Notes under the pieces: model-generated
The model's input: only the letters and a program-made list of their open reading frames with translations
Database searches by the model: none
Told to the model about the DNA's origin: nothing
Shown here: positions 9,601 to 18,655 of the stretch, piece after piece
Layout: every line of letters begins with the position of its first letter
Numbering within the stretch: position 1 is the stretch's first letter
Made by a program: the position numbers and the translations under genes
Assembly: GCF_018612875.1 (NCBI RefSeq)
Contig: NZ_JAGGRI010000037.1
Location: 1 to 64,000 of the forward strand
Length of the DNA stretch: 64,000 nucleotides
Direction: 5' to 3'
Source: Lysobacter sp. ISL-50
GTDB taxonomy: Bacteria > Pseudomonadota > Gammaproteobacteria > Xanthomonadales > Xanthomonadaceae

Positions 9601-12600
9601 TGGTCGAGAAGCGCTACGTCTCGGTGCTGACCAAGCAGGACTCGGGCCTGTATCGCTACGTTTCGCACGAACGCCGCTACGACAAGCGCGACGAACCGCT
9701 GGCCCTGGCCGGCGGCCGTCAGACCGTGTCGCTGCCGACCGACCAGCCGGGCGATTTCCTGCTCGAAGTGCGCAGCGCCGACGGTAAGGTGCTCAACCAG
9801 ATCGGTTATCAGATCGCCGGCGCGGCCAATCTGTCGCGCTCGCTGGAACGCAACGCCGAGCTCAGCCTCAATCTGTCCAAGCCCAGCTACAAGCCGGGCG
9901 AGACCATCGAGATCAGCATTCGCGCGCCGTATGCCGGCAGCGGATTGATCACGCTGGAGCGCGACAAGGTCTACGCCCACGCCTGGTTCCACGCCGACAG
10001 CAGCGCCAGCGTGCAGAAGATCACCGTGCCGGCCGATTTCGAGGGCAACGGCTACATCAACGTGCAGTTCCTGCGCGATCCGAACTCCGACGAGATCTAC
10101 ATGAGCCCGTTGTCGTTCGGCGTGGCGCCGTTCGCGGTCGATCGCAGCGCGCGCACCCAGCCGCTGAAACTGGCGCTGCCGAAGGTGACCAAGCCGGGCA
10201 CGCCGATGACGGCCGAGGTCACCACCGAAGGCAAGGCGCGGGTGGTGCTGTTCGCGGTCGATGAAGGCATCCTGCAGGTCGCGCGCTACCGCGTCGGCGA
10301 TCCGCTGGATCATTTCTTCCGCAAGAAGTCGTTGCAGGTGGACACCGCGCAGATCCTCGATCTGCTGCTGCCGGAGTTCAGCCGCATCGCCGCCTCGGCG
10401 GCGCCGGGCGGCGACGGCGAAGGCGGCATGGCCAAGCACCTCAATCCGTTCAAGCGCAAGTCGGAGAAGCCGGCGGTGTGGTGGTCGGGCATCGTCGATG
10501 TCGATGGCCGCCATCAGTTCAAGTTCACCCTGCCCGACTACTTCAACGGCCAGGTGCGCGTGGTCGCGGTGGCGGTCACCCCCGACCGCATCGGCGTGAT
10601 CCAGGACGATGCGATCGTGCGCGGCGATTTCGTGCTGACCCCGACCGTGCCGACCCATGTCGCGCCGGGCGACGAGTTCGACCTGCCGGTCGGCGTGGCC
10701 AACACCATCGAAGGCGCGAAGAAGCCCTCGCAGGTGACGGTCAGCCTGCAACTGCCGGCGTCGCTGACTCTGGTCGGCGCCGCGCCGGCCGCGGTGTCGA
10801 TCGCGCCGCGCAGCGAAACCACGGTGCGGTTCCGGGTCAAGGCCGGCAATGCGCTGGGCGCGCTGCCGGTCGGCATCCAGGCCGCGTCGGGCACTTATTC
10901 GGCCAAACGCCGGATCGAATTGTCCTTGCGCCCGGCCCTGGTCGCGCGTCAGGACCTGATCGCCGGCCGCGCCGACAAGCGCGTCGTCGTCCAGCCGTTG
11001 CGCGCGATGTACGACCAGCGCGCCACGCGGCAGTTGTCGGCCTCGGTGTCGCCGCTGGTGGCGGTGGACGGGCTGACCGCGTATCTGAGCGATTACCCGT
11101 ACCAGTGCAGCGAGCAACTGCTCAGCGGCGCGTTCCCGGCGCTGGTGCTGGCCTCGCATCCGGAGTTGGGCAAGATCGTCGATAACCGTCCGGGCGAGGC
11201 GAAGCAGGACATCATCGACGTCCTGCGTTCGCGCCAGAACAGCGAAGGCGGTATCGGCCTGTGGACGGCGACGCCGGAGGCGGACAACTTCGTCACCGGT
11301 TATGCCGCGCTGTATCTGCTGGAAGCGCGCGATCGCGGCCAGGCGATTCCGCAGGACCTGCTCAAGTCGCTCAACGGCTATCTGGAACAGCTGGCCGCCG
11401 ATCGCTCGGGCAACGACCTGCCGACGCTGCGCAGCCGCGCGCTGGCGGTGTATCTGCTGGTCCGCCAGGGCCGCACCGCCAGCAACCTGCTCAGCGCGGT
11501 GCACGAGCAGATCAAGCGCGATCAGCGCAAGACCTGGGAGAACGATGTCGCCGGTCTGTTGATCGCGTCGAGCTATCAGTTGCTGCAGCAGGACAAGGCG
11601 GCACGCCCGCTGGTCAACAAAGCGTTGATCCGCGCCAACGGCGCGGCGGCGACCACGCGCGGCGTCTACGCGTCCTACTACGACAACGGCATCGATCAGG
11701 CCTGGACGGTGTATCTGCTGAACCGTCATTTCCCGGCGCTGACACGCGACGGCCTGAAGATGACGGCGCTGGAACGCCTGCTCGATCCGCTGCGTCACAA
11801 CAGCTACAACACCTTGTCCTCGGCGCTGACCGTGCTGGCGATGGACGCCTACGCCGGCGCCCAGCCGCAGCAGCCGCAGCCGGTGCTGGAAGCGGCCGGC
11901 AAGGACGGCAAGTCGCGGCCGATCGGCGCGGCGCAGGGCGTGATTTCGCGCGGCAACTTCGCCGGCGGCGACCTGCGCCTGTGGGTCGCGCCGGCCGGCC
12001 CGGCGCCGGCCTGGTATCTGGTCAATCAGAGCGGCTTCGACCGCGCCCTGCCAAAGGAAGTGCAGGACAAGGGGCTGGAAGTGGTGCGCGAGTACCTCGA
12101 CGATGCCGGCAAACCGGTCGCCACGATCAAGCAGGGCCAGGAAGTCACGGTGCGCGTGCGGGTTCGCGCGCTCGGCGTGCCGATGCGCGATTCCATCGCG
12201 ATCGTCGATCTGCTGCCGGGCGGTTTCGAGCCGGTGATGCAGTACATCGCAGGCAGTGCCGACGCCGGCGACAGCGAGGCCGCGACCGAGGAAGGCTGCG
12301 AGGAAGAGTGCGGCGAAAGCGAAGGCGACGGCGAAAGCGAGGAGGGTCAACCCTCACGCGACGGCCCCGATCCGAACGCGGCGCCGCAACAGACCCTGGC
12401 CCTGCCCGGCTCGACCTTCGCGCCCCTGCATGTCGAACAGCGCGAAGACCGCATCGTGCTGTACGGCAGCGTCGGCGGCGAAGCCAGCGAGTTCCGCTAC
12501 AAGGTCCGCGCCAACAACAGCGGCAAGTTCGTGGTGCCGCCGGTGTATGCCGAATCGATGTACGAGCGTTCGGTGTACGCGCAGGGCGGCCCGGCGGGCG

Positions 12601-12629
12601 TGTTGCAGGTGAATGCGCCCACGCCATGA
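6699..12629 (+). CDS. Bacterial alpha-2-macroglobulin (YfhM/MG family)
   Basis: A giant 1976-residue protease trap of the periplasm. It has one N-terminal membrane helix (residues about 57-77) and no lipobox, so it is anchored by a transmembrane segment rather than by lipid as in E. coli YfhM. Repeated macroglobulin beta-domains fill the middle. The thioester motif CSEQ (CxEQ; Cys1470) is intact, so the covalent trapping mechanism should work. Following it are the alpha/alpha-barrel region (VTGYAALYLLEARDRG...) and a receptor-binding-like C-terminal domain. An unusual acidic linker (EEGCEEECGESEGDGE) sits at about residues 1860-1885. pbpC follows directly, the arrangement known in many Gram-negatives, where the pair is thought to protect and repair a breached cell wall. 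The ATG is chosen so that the membrane helix is retained. Confidence 0.93.
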   Translation: MQTSSSPSQPAPPAEAGDPGRPKPWTRASRAVFGDIAWSPPAWLAALLARIRQKPGLYLGSALGLIVVGALGYWLATRPKPVIPGALSVEVHTPDLTDYSRKPATVDTLRLTFSDSAAPLKQIGSAPLGVTLTPELKGAWKWEDDKTLVFTPSADWPVKTQYKVELDTRQTLAPKVLLQEHEFEFQTAPFKAEIASSEFYQDPQDPALKKGVYELKFSHPVDEAQLQRRVALSLADGGGTAMAAPKYTLTYDDTRLKAWVHSEPLTLPENGGTLKLELAPGIVSALGGEGSAEKLQSQVRLPSLYSVSVDNIDTTLVENERFEPEQVLVLNFNNAMRDTDVAGAVRAWLLPAKDPRRPANEQSGNYSWSRESVDEAVLKAATALPLSAVPTEREYIETHSFKFQAPAGRRIYVRVNKGLKAFGGFILGANHTAVQTVPEYPKLLRFVGEGALLSLRGERRVSVVSRNVPAARLEIARVLPEQIQHLVFNNSGSYAKPSFYNLGADSLVEREEKRLTLPADNPAKAHYEGVDLGEYLKPNRRGVFLLSLRTLSDDDAKRPAQETLSDDAGSEEDSRLVVLTDLGIVVKQAMDGRRDVFVQSLSNGSPVAGARVRAVARNGETLVEADTDATGRAQIPSLKGFKREKEPAMLTVSQGEDYSFLPIDDYRRKLDYSRFDIGGEPNDLEAGALNAFLFSDRGLYRPGDTINIGMIVRAADWKRPLAGLPLEWEFTDPRGNVAKREKLKLSEQGFESASFAPSDSAPSGTWQIQLFLLGRDNQRTTLGSTSVQVREFAPDTMKVTAKFSTDNPKGWIKPEQLSATVSAENLFGTPAQQRRVEGTMVLRPFFPAFAAYPGYQFFDPQRAKEGYDEALSDQTTNAEGKAEFKLDLSKYERATYQLSFLARAFEPGSGRNVAAQTSALVSNNDFLVGIKPQDDLNYIKRGAKRALQLVSIGQDGEPKAVAGLRAVVVEKRYVSVLTKQDSGLYRYVSHERRYDKRDEPLALAGGRQTVSLPTDQPGDFLLEVRSADGKVLNQIGYQIAGAANLSRSLERNAELSLNLSKPSYKPGETIEISIRAPYAGSGLITLERDKVYAHAWFHADSSASVQKITVPADFEGNGYINVQFLRDPNSDEIYMSPLSFGVAPFAVDRSARTQPLKLALPKVTKPGTPMTAEVTTEGKARVVLFAVDEGILQVARYRVGDPLDHFFRKKSLQVDTAQILDLLLPEFSRIAASAAPGGDGEGGMAKHLNPFKRKSEKPAVWWSGIVDVDGRHQFKFTLPDYFNGQVRVVAVAVTPDRIGVIQDDAIVRGDFVLTPTVPTHVAPGDEFDLPVGVANTIEGAKKPSQVTVSLQLPASLTLVGAAPAAVSIAPRSETTVRFRVKAGNALGALPVGIQAASGTYSAKRRIELSLRPALVARQDLIAGRADKRVVVQPLRAMYDQRATRQLSASVSPLVAVDGLTAYLSDYPYQCSEQLLSGAFPALVLASHPELGKIVDNRPGEAKQDIIDVLRSRQNSEGGIGLWTATPEADNFVTGYAALYLLEARDRGQAIPQDLLKSLNGYLEQLAADRSGNDLPTLRSRALAVYLLVRQGRTASNLLSAVHEQIKRDQRKTWENDVAGLLIASSYQLLQQDKAARPLVNKALIRANGAAATTRGVYASYYDNGIDQAWTVYLLNRHFPALTRDGLKMTALERLLDPLRHNSYNTLSSALTVLAMDAYAGAQPQQPQPVLEAAGKDGKSRPIGAAQGVISRGNFAGGDLRLWVAPAGPAPAWYLVNQSGFDRALPKEVQDKGLEVVREYLDDAGKPVATIKQGQEVTVRVRVRALGVPMRDSIAIVDLLPGGFEPVMQYIAGSADAGDSEAATEEGCEEECGESEGDGESEEGQPSRDGPDPNAAPQQTLALPGSTFAPLHVEQREDRIVLYGSVGGEASEFRYKVRANNSGKFVVPPVYAESMYERSVYAQGGPAGVLQVNAPTP

Positions 12630-12717
12630 ATCCGCGGCGGGTTTCGGTGAAAAGGTGGCGGCGGCGGGTCATTGCCGCCGCCGCGTTACAGAACGTTTTG
12701 CACTTCGAGCCTGTGCG

Positions 12718-15111
12718 ATGAATCTCGGGTTGTTTCGCATACGCGAATGGCGACGGCAGTGGGTGGCTCTTGCGCTGAGTCTCATTGCCGTCGCCGCGAT
12801 GTGGGGCGTCATACGCTTTTGGCCGCGCCCCTCGCTATCGGAAGCGATCCCGCTGTCGACCGTGGTGCGCGACCGCGAGGGCCGGCTGTTGCGGCTGACC
12901 CTCGCCAGCGACCAGCGCTATCGTTTGTGGGTGCCGCTGAAGGATATTTCGCCGCGACTGGTCGAAGCGGTGATGCTGCAGGAGGACGCGTGGTTCCGCT
13001 GGCATCCGGGATTCAATCCGGTCAGCCTGCTGCGCGGCGCCTGGTCCACCTACGGCAGCGGCGAGGCCCGCGTCGGCGGTTCCACCCTGACCATGCAGCT
13101 TGCGCGCCTGCGCTGGCGCCTGCAGACCCGCGATGTGCGCGGCAAGCTGGTGCAGATCGCGCGCGCGGTGCAACTGGAGCTGTGCTATTCCAAGGACGAC
13201 ATCCTTGAGGCCTATCTTAATTTCGCCCCCTACGGCGGCAATATCGAAGGCGTCGGCGCGGCCAGCCTGATCTATTACCGCAAGCCCACCGATCGCCTGA
13301 CGCTGCCCGAATCCCTGGCCTTGGCCGTGCTGCCGCAAGCGCCTTCGCGCCGCGGCAAACTCGCCGTCCACGAAGACGGCAGCGACGACGACGCCTACTA
13401 CATCGGCCGCGGCCTGCAAGCCGCGCGCGCGCGGCTGTATGCGCGCTGGCGCGAACGCCACCCCGAGGACGCCGCCGAAGACGCGCTGCTGAACCTGCCG
13501 CTGCGCCTGCACAGCGCGCGCGAACTGCCGTTCCGCGCGCCGCATCTGGTCGATCGCGTGCTGGCCGAGCAAGCCTGGCATCCCGAGGCCGGGCCGGAAC
13601 TGAAGACCACGCTCGATACCCGCCTGCAGCGCCTGCTCGAAGAACGCGTGCGCAATCATCTGCAGCGCGAACGCAGCCGCGGCCTGCGCAACGCCAGCGC
13701 GATCCTGATCGACACCCGCGACATGGGCGTGCGCGCGCTGGTCGGTTCGGTGGATTACTTCGACGCCTCGATCCAGGGACAGGTCAACGGCAGCGACGCC
13801 AAGCGCTCGCCCGGTTCCACCTTGAAGCCTTTTATCTACGCCCTGGCCCTGGATCAGGGCGTGCTGCATCCGCAGACCGTGCTGCGCGACGTGCCCAGCG
13901 CGTTCGGCCCGTACACGCCGGAGAATTTCGACGGCCGCTTCATGGGCCCGGTGACCGCGACCGAAGCGCTGGTGCGCAGCCGCAATATTCCCGCGGTGTA
14001 TGTCGCCTCCCAGCTCAAGCAGCCCGGCTTCTACGATTTCCTGCGCCAGGCCGGAGTCAGCCGCATGGCCAGCAAGGATCACTACGGCCTGGCGCTGGTG
14101 CTCGGCGGCGGCGAAGTGACGATGAACGAGCTGGCGCGCATGTACGCGATGCTCGGCAACGACGGCCGCCTGCGCGCGCTGCGCTGGCGCGAGAGCGATC
14201 CGCAGGAAGAAGGCGCGCGCCTGATCAGCGCCGAGGCCGCGTTCATCACCCGCGACATGCTGCGGCATAACCCGCGCCCCGACGCGGGTTCGCAATCGGC
14301 CTCGCGGCCCTTGCCGGTGGCCTGGAAGACCGGCACCTCGTGGGCGTTCCGCGACGCCTGGAGCGCCGGCATCGTCGGCCCATATGTGCTGGTGGTGTGG
14401 ATGGGCAATTTCGACGGCGCCAGCAATCCGGCCCTGGTCGGAGTGGAAGCGGCGGCGCCGCTGTTCTTCGACATCGTCGACGGGCTGCAGGCCGCGCGCG
14501 TGGATCTGGCCGATCCGGTGCGGCAATGGCCGATCAACCTCAAGCGCGTGGAAGTCTGCCGCGCCAGCGGCGACCTGCCCAACGCCTGGTGCCCGCAGCG
14601 CGGCATGACCTGGTTCATCCCCGGCAAGTCGCCGATCCGGATCAGCACCGTGCATCGCGCGATCGCCCTGGACAAGATCAGCGGCCGTCCGGTGTGCGGC
14701 CGCTTCGATCCCAGCACCATGCGCACGGAAGTGTTCGAATTCTGGCCGTCGGATCTGGCCCAGGTGTTCGTGCAGGCCGGCATCCCGCGCAAGCGTCCGC
14801 CGTCCGGCCACGACTGCGGCGGCGCCCAGGACTGGCTGGGTTCGGCGCCGAGCATCACCTCGCCCTATCGCGCCACCCGCTACACGATGCGGCTGTCGCA
14901 TCCGGATCAAGTCAACCTGAGCCTGACCGCGACGGTCGATGCCGACGTGTCGAAGCTGTACTGGTTCGTCGGCAACACCTTCATCGGCAGCGCCGACCCG
15001 GGCAAGGCGCTGGCCTGGACGCCGGACCGCACCGGGCAGTTCCGGGTGTCGGTGGTCGATGATCGCGGACGCAGCGATGAGCGGGAGATCGAGGTTGCGG
15101 TGGTGCAGTAG
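12718..15111 (+). CDS. pbpC: Penicillin-binding protein 1C
   Basis: A 797-residue bifunctional peptidoglycan synthase anchored in the inner membrane by one helix (ALSLIAVAAMWGVIRFW). The N-terminal half is a glycosyltransferase 51 domain with the EDAWFRWHPGFNP and GGSTLTMQLARL motifs. The central domain is a transpeptidase with its active-site SxxK motif STLK (Ser367) in RSPGSTLKPF and the later KTGTSWAFRDAW box. The end (from about residue 700) matches the BiPBP_C domain typical of PBP1C. The ATG at 12718 is 88 bases after the alpha-2-macroglobulin stop, and the two genes are almost certainly one transcription unit. The longer upstream frame has no membrane-protein character and is not used. 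Confidence 0.95.
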   Translation: MNLGLFRIREWRRQWVALALSLIAVAAMWGVIRFWPRPSLSEAIPLSTVVRDREGRLLRLTLASDQRYRLWVPLKDISPRLVEAVMLQEDAWFRWHPGFNPVSLLRGAWSTYGSGEARVGGSTLTMQLARLRWRLQTRDVRGKLVQIARAVQLELCYSKDDILEAYLNFAPYGGNIEGVGAASLIYYRKPTDRLTLPESLALAVLPQAPSRRGKLAVHEDGSDDDAYYIGRGLQAARARLYARWRERHPEDAAEDALLNLPLRLHSARELPFRAPHLVDRVLAEQAWHPEAGPELKTTLDTRLQRLLEERVRNHLQRERSRGLRNASAILIDTRDMGVRALVGSVDYFDASIQGQVNGSDAKRSPGSTLKPFIYALALDQGVLHPQTVLRDVPSAFGPYTPENFDGRFMGPVTATEALVRSRNIPAVYVASQLKQPGFYDFLRQAGVSRMASKDHYGLALVLGGGEVTMNELARMYAMLGNDGRLRALRWRESDPQEEGARLISAEAAFITRDMLRHNPRPDAGSQSASRPLPVAWKTGTSWAFRDAWSAGIVGPYVLVVWMGNFDGASNPALVGVEAAAPLFFDIVDGLQAARVDLADPVRQWPINLKRVEVCRASGDLPNAWCPQRGMTWFIPGKSPIRISTVHRAIALDKISGRPVCGRFDPSTMRTEVFEFWPSDLAQVFVQAGIPRKRPPSGHDCGGAQDWLGSAPSITSPYRATRYTMRLSHPDQVNLSLTATVDADVSKLYWFVGNTFIGSADPGKALAWTPDRTGQFRVSVVDDRGRSDEREIEVAVVQ

Positions 15112-15182
15112 CGCTGCATCGCCGAGGCGTCGCTTCGCAATGAATTTGTTCAAGTCGCCGTTTCGAGCGTAGAGCCGCCGTG

Positions 15183-15318
15183 CTTTTTTTTGCTCGTCAT
15201 TCCCGCGAACGCGGGAATCCAGGGCCTTTCGTGCGAGAACCTTTGAAGTCGCTGGATCTTCGGCTTCGTCGAAATAAAGCGGAGCCCGCCTTCGCGGAAA
15301 CGACGAGTAAAAAACCGC
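15183..15318. repeat. Degenerate inverted-repeat element (MITE-like)
   Basis: The left end reads CTCGTCATTCCCGCGAACGC and folds on itself (CCCGCGAACGCGGG). The right end carries a decayed reverse-complement copy ending CGACGAG before AAAAAA. CTGGAT and ATCCAG halves occur inside. This is the layout of the common 'TCATTCCCGCG' palindromic intergenic repeats of Xanthomonadaceae, here partly degraded. It separates pbpC from the next gene. Confidence 0.65.
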
Positions 15319-15383
15319 GGATGCCGCGATCCGGCCCACCCTGGCTTAGGATGACCTTCGCCATCACCCAAGGCTGCCCTCTC

Positions 15384-15839
15384 ATGCCCCGGTCGCCGAG
15401 CGTCCGCCTATCGCCCGCCCTGCTGGCGCTAGTCGTATCGATCACCGCCGCATTCGCGATATCGCCCGCCTCCGCGGCCGCACTCTCCAACGAACAAGCC
15501 GTAGCCGCACTCGCGCACGGCTGCTGGTCCATCCGCGGCGCCGACGACGATGGCGTCGCGCGCCGATTGAACTGGCAAGAAGCGAAGTCGTCGCCGTCCG
15601 GATTGTTCGGCGAAATCCGCCGCGTCGTCCCCGATCCACGCGAACCCTCGCTGCAACTGGCGCTGACCAATCGCGGCTCCCAGCTGATCATGGCGGTCCT
15701 CCCCGACGGCGCGGACGGCGCCGACACCGCGCGCCGACCCGGCGCCCGCATCCGATCCCCGCGTCCCGAAGCCGCGACGCTGAACGCCATCGTGCACGCA
15801 CGCGCCGGCCTTCACGACATGCACCGCGCGAACGCCTAG
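15384..15839 (+). CDS. Small secreted protein of unknown function (151 aa)
   Basis: A clear signal peptide (MPRSPSVRLSPALLALVVSITAAFAISPASA) with probable cleavage after ASA sends this protein to the periplasm or outside. The mature part begins with a helix (SNEQAVAALAHGCW) and is otherwise unremarkable. The HGCWSIRG motif resembles RGCWIQKV in the next gene, and both genes are short, secreted and adjacent (42-base gap), so they may be diverged paralogs. The ATG choice is made to keep the signal peptide intact. No known family recognised. Confidence 0.65.
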   Translation: MPRSPSVRLSPALLALVVSITAAFAISPASAAALSNEQAVAALAHGCWSIRGADDDGVARRLNWQEAKSSPSGLFGEIRRVVPDPREPSLQLALTNRGSQLIMAVLPDGADGADTARRPGARIRSPRPEAATLNAIVHARAGLHDMHRANA

Positions 15840-15880
15840 TGTGGCCGGGTGCGCCACCGGTCCCTTGCGAGAACCCCGCC

Positions 15881-16558
15881 ATGTCGCGTTCCCTGATTGC
15901 TTTCGCCCTCGGCGCATCGCTGCTCACGCTCGGCTGCTCCCATGCCGACGCCGCCAAACGCCCCGCGCCGCCCGCATCGCCGCCGGCGCAGGCCACGCCG
16001 GACGAGATCGACCGCGTGCGTGGCTGCTGGATTCAGAAAGTCGAACCCGACGGCCGCGCCACCTTGCTGCTGCGCCTGTTGCCCGATCGCGAACACCCGC
16101 AATGGCTCAGCGGCCAGTTGCAGCGCGCCGACGGCGACGATCCCGATCGCCGCGTGCAGTTGTGGTTCGCGCGCGACGGGCGCTCGGCGCTGTTGGCCAG
16201 CCGCCCGATCACCGATCCCACACCCGCACCGGCATCCAGGCCCGCGCCGATGCGGCAGTTGCCGCACACCAAGGCGATCAAGCCCAACGCCGACGCGATG
16301 GCCTCGTTGATCGCCAATCCGCAAGCGCGGATCGAATACGAGCGCATACCCACCACGGCATCGCCGGCGCCCGCCGCATCGGCGGACACCCGCACCCTGG
16401 ACTACCGCGAACGCGGCGCGAGCAAGCGCCTGCGCATCGAGGTCTCGCCCGAGCACTTGAAGCTCAGCATCGTCGGCGCCGCGCTGTCGCATAAGCCGGG
16501 CACGCCGAATTCCGCCGCGGTGGTGTTGTTCGACGGCGGCCGCGACGGTTGCGATTGA
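15881..16558 (+). CDS. Putative lipoprotein of unknown function (225 aa)
   Basis: The N-terminus MSRSLIAFALGASLLTLGC is a lipoprotein signal with lipobox LTLGC (Cys19), so the protein should be attached to a membrane. The mature chain starts with a Pro/Ala-rich linker, followed by RGCWIQKVEPDGRATLLLRLLPDREHPQWLSG, a second Pro-rich linker near residue 110, and a C-terminal beta-rich segment. It shares the GCW motif with the preceding gene. The 42-base spacing suggests cotranscription. Function unknown. Confidence 0.7.
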   Translation: MSRSLIAFALGASLLTLGCSHADAAKRPAPPASPPAQATPDEIDRVRGCWIQKVEPDGRATLLLRLLPDREHPQWLSGQLQRADGDDPDRRVQLWFARDGRSALLASRPITDPTPAPASRPAPMRQLPHTKAIKPNADAMASLIANPQARIEYERIPTTASPAPAASADTRTLDYRERGASKRLRIEVSPEHLKLSIVGAALSHKPGTPNSAAVVLFDGGRDGCD

Positions 16559-16600
16559 GCCGCCGCGGCCCGCGGCCGCGGCAATCGAACGCGCCCGCGC

Positions 16601-17935
16601 TCAGCGAACGCTGGCCGCCGTCACCCGCCACACCGTATTGCCGACGTCGTCGCTGACCAGCAAGGCGCCGCGCTTGTCCAGGCGCACGTCCACCGGCCGC
16701 CCCTGCGCGTCTTCCTTCGCGTCGAGAAACCCGGTCAGTACATCCACCGGCGCGCCGTCGGGTTTGCCGTTCTTGAACGCAACGAAGATCACCTTGTAGC
16801 CGCTCTTGGGCTTGCGGTTCCACGAGCCGTGCTGGCCCACGAACAAGCCATTGGCGAACGCCGCCGGCAGCGTCGTCCCCTGCGAAAACGCGATGCCGAG
16901 CGAGGCGGTATGCGGCCCGAGCGCGTAATCCGGCGCCAGGGCCGAGGCGACCAGCTGCGGATTCTGCGGCTGCACCCGCGTATCCACGTGCTGGCCATAA
17001 TAGCTGTAAGGCCAGCCGTAGAAACCGCCGTCCTTGACCGAGGTGATGTAGTCGGGGACCAGATCGCTGCCGATTTCATCGCGCTCGTTGACCGCGGTCC
17101 ACAGCGCGCCCGTGCTCGGCTCCCAGGCCAGGCCGTTGGGATTGCGCAGGCCGGTGGCGAACAGGCGCTTCTTGCCGCTGGCGCGGTCGAGTTCCCAGAT
17201 CGCCGCGCGGCCTTCCTCCATCTGCATGCCGTTCTCGCCGACATTGCTGTTGGAACCGACGGTGATGTAGAGCTTGCTGCCGTCGGCGCTGGCGATGAGG
17301 TTCTTGGTCCAGTGGTGATTGATGCCGGCCGGCAGGTCGGTGATCTTCACGCCCTTGTCGGCGATGCCGGTGTCGCCGTCGTGATACGGAAAACGCCACA
17401 CCGCGTCGGCGTTGGCGACGTACAACGCGTTGCCGACCAGGGCCATGCCGAACGGCGAATGCAGATCCTTGAGCAGCACCGTGCGCAATTCGGCGATGCC
17501 GTCGCCGTCGGCATCGCGCAGCAGGCTGATGCGGTCGGCGCTGGGCACGGCCGCGCCGGCTTTCTTCATCACCCGCGCCGCGGCCCAGGCCTTGAAGCCG
17601 GAGGCTTTCTGCTCCGAGGCCGGCGCGTTGCTTTCGGCCACCAGCACGTCGCCGTTGGGCAGCACATGCAGCCAGCGCGGATGATCGAGCCCTTGCGCGA
17701 ACGCCTGCACCGCCAGTCCCGCGGCGGGCGTGGGCTTGGCGCCCGCCGGCCAGCCGATGGCCGGCGCGATGTTGACGGTCGGCAGCGTCGTCGCGTTCGG
17801 CGCGGGCAATCGCGGCCTGGGACCGGTGCCGTCGGAGACCTGCAGGCTCGCGCTCTCGCCGCAGGCGCTCAGCACCGCTGCCGACAGCAGCGACAGCGAC
17901 AGAATCGAAAACCAACGGCGGCGCGGATGGCGCAT
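16601..17935 (-). CDS. PQQ-dependent sugar (sorbosone-type) dehydrogenase lipoprotein
   Basis: A 444-residue six-bladed beta-propeller of the glucose/sorbosone dehydrogenase family, expected to oxidise sugars or related alcohols in the periplasm with pyrroloquinoline quinone. A lipoprotein signal ends at LSAC (Cys25). Family landmarks are [20 protein letters not shown] near the start, [106 protein letters not shown], and a C-terminal [41 protein letters not shown] lies 5 bases before the ATG. It is convergent with the lipoprotein gene before it. Substrate cannot be assigned, and PQQ supply is not evident in this window. Confidence 0.9.
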   Translation of the reverse strand: MRHPRRRWFSILSLSLLSAAVLSACGESASLQVSDGTGPRPRLPAPNATTLPTVNIAPAIGWPAGAKPTPAAGLAVQAFAQGLDHPRWLHVLPNGDVLVAESNAPASEQKASGFKAWAAARVMKKAGAAVPSADRISLLRDADGDGIAELRTVLLKDLHSPFGMALVGNALYVANADAVWRFPYHDGDTGIADKGVKITDLPAGINHHWTKNLIASADGSKLYITVGSNSNVGENGMQMEEGRAAIWELDRASGKKRLFATGLRNPNGLAWEPSTGALWTAVNERDEIGSDLVPDYITSVKDGGFYGWPYSYYGQHVDTRVQPQNPQLVASALAPDYALGPHTASLGIAFSQGTTLPAAFANGLFVGQHGSWNRKPKSGYKVIFVAFKNGKPDGAPVDVLTGFLDAKEDAQGRPVDVRLDKRGALLVSDDVGNTVWRVTAASVR

Positions 17936-18049
17936 GTCGAATCCTCATCGCGACTAGAGGCCGAGCATGCATCGCGGATTATTAAGACGATGAGAAAGCA
18001 ATCACGCCATGGGCCATCCGTGCGTATCCGCGTCGCGGGACCGGCGGCT

Positions 18050-18490
18050 GGAAATCCTGGCCCGGCGCGCGCCATCAGCAACCGGCCGGCCTATCTGCAG
18101 GCGCACGGAACACCGCGCGATGCCGCCGGACTGAGCGAGCACAACCTGCTCGGCTTCGCCCCGACCGCGACGCTCAATCGTTGGCTGCTGCGCGACGTCC
18201 ACGGCAACGAACTCGACATCGCCCCGCGCCTGCACGCCTCCAGCGGCGAAACCCTGCGCCAGCTCGTCCTGGCCGGCGAAGACATCGTCTGTCTGTCGGA
18301 CTTCATGACCCGCGAAGACCGCCGTCGCGGCGACTTGGTGCAGTTGGTCGCGAGCGAAACGCTGGACGCGCGCCAGCCGATCAACGCGGTCTACTACCGC
18401 AACACCCAACTGGCGTCGCGGATCGCGTGTTTTCTCGATTTCGTCGCCGAGCGGCTGGCGCCGCGCGGCGGTGAAGCGGCCTGGGAATAA
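18050..18490 (+). pseudogene. LysR-type regulator remnant (effector-domain half only)
   Basis: The frame ending at 18490 translates to the second half of a LysR substrate-binding domain: NRPAYLQAHGTPRDAAGL..., LRQLVLAGEDIVCLSDFM, then AVYYRNTQLASRIACFLDFVAERL. The expected N-terminal HTH and first effector subdomain (about 150-170 residues) are absent. Upstream of about 18050 the frame runs antisense through the sugar dehydrogenase gene and its leader. This is therefore a 5'-deleted remnant that cannot bind DNA. The deletion end point near 18040 is estimated from the loss of similarity. Confidence 0.75.
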
Positions 18491-18507
18491 GCGCAGCTTT
18501 CTCTTCT

Positions 18508-18527
18508 CTCTCCCGCAAGCGGGAGAG
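18508..18527. repeat. Short palindrome CTCTCCCGC-AA-GCGGGAGAG
   Basis: A perfect 9-base stem with a two-base loop. It is the core of the 'CCCTCTCCCGCAAGCGGGAGAGGG' repeat family also seen near 43.9 and 60.2 kb. It sits between the LysR remnant and the alpha/beta hydrolase gene, and could stop transcription from either side. Confidence 0.7.
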
Positions 18528-18655
18528 GGACTCCGTGGTCGATCGGACACGAGGCGCATTAGAGCGTTTCGATCCGGGATATCCGGATTGCCGCCTCGTT
18601 TATCGCCGATTGGCGCGCCGATAGCCTGTGGACATCGTCTCCGACCGGAAGTCGC

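Noticed and set aside
6621-12350. A 1909-codon open frame on the minus strand
   Set aside because: It runs antisense through the alpha-2-macroglobulin gene. Very GC-rich genes give such long stop-free antisense frames; the product is His/Gln/Arg-rich and has no motif.
16829-18050. Plus-strand frame upstream of the LysR remnant as part of a longer protein
   Set aside because: Over this span it is antisense to the sugar dehydrogenase gene. Only the last about 145 codons resemble a LysR effector domain.
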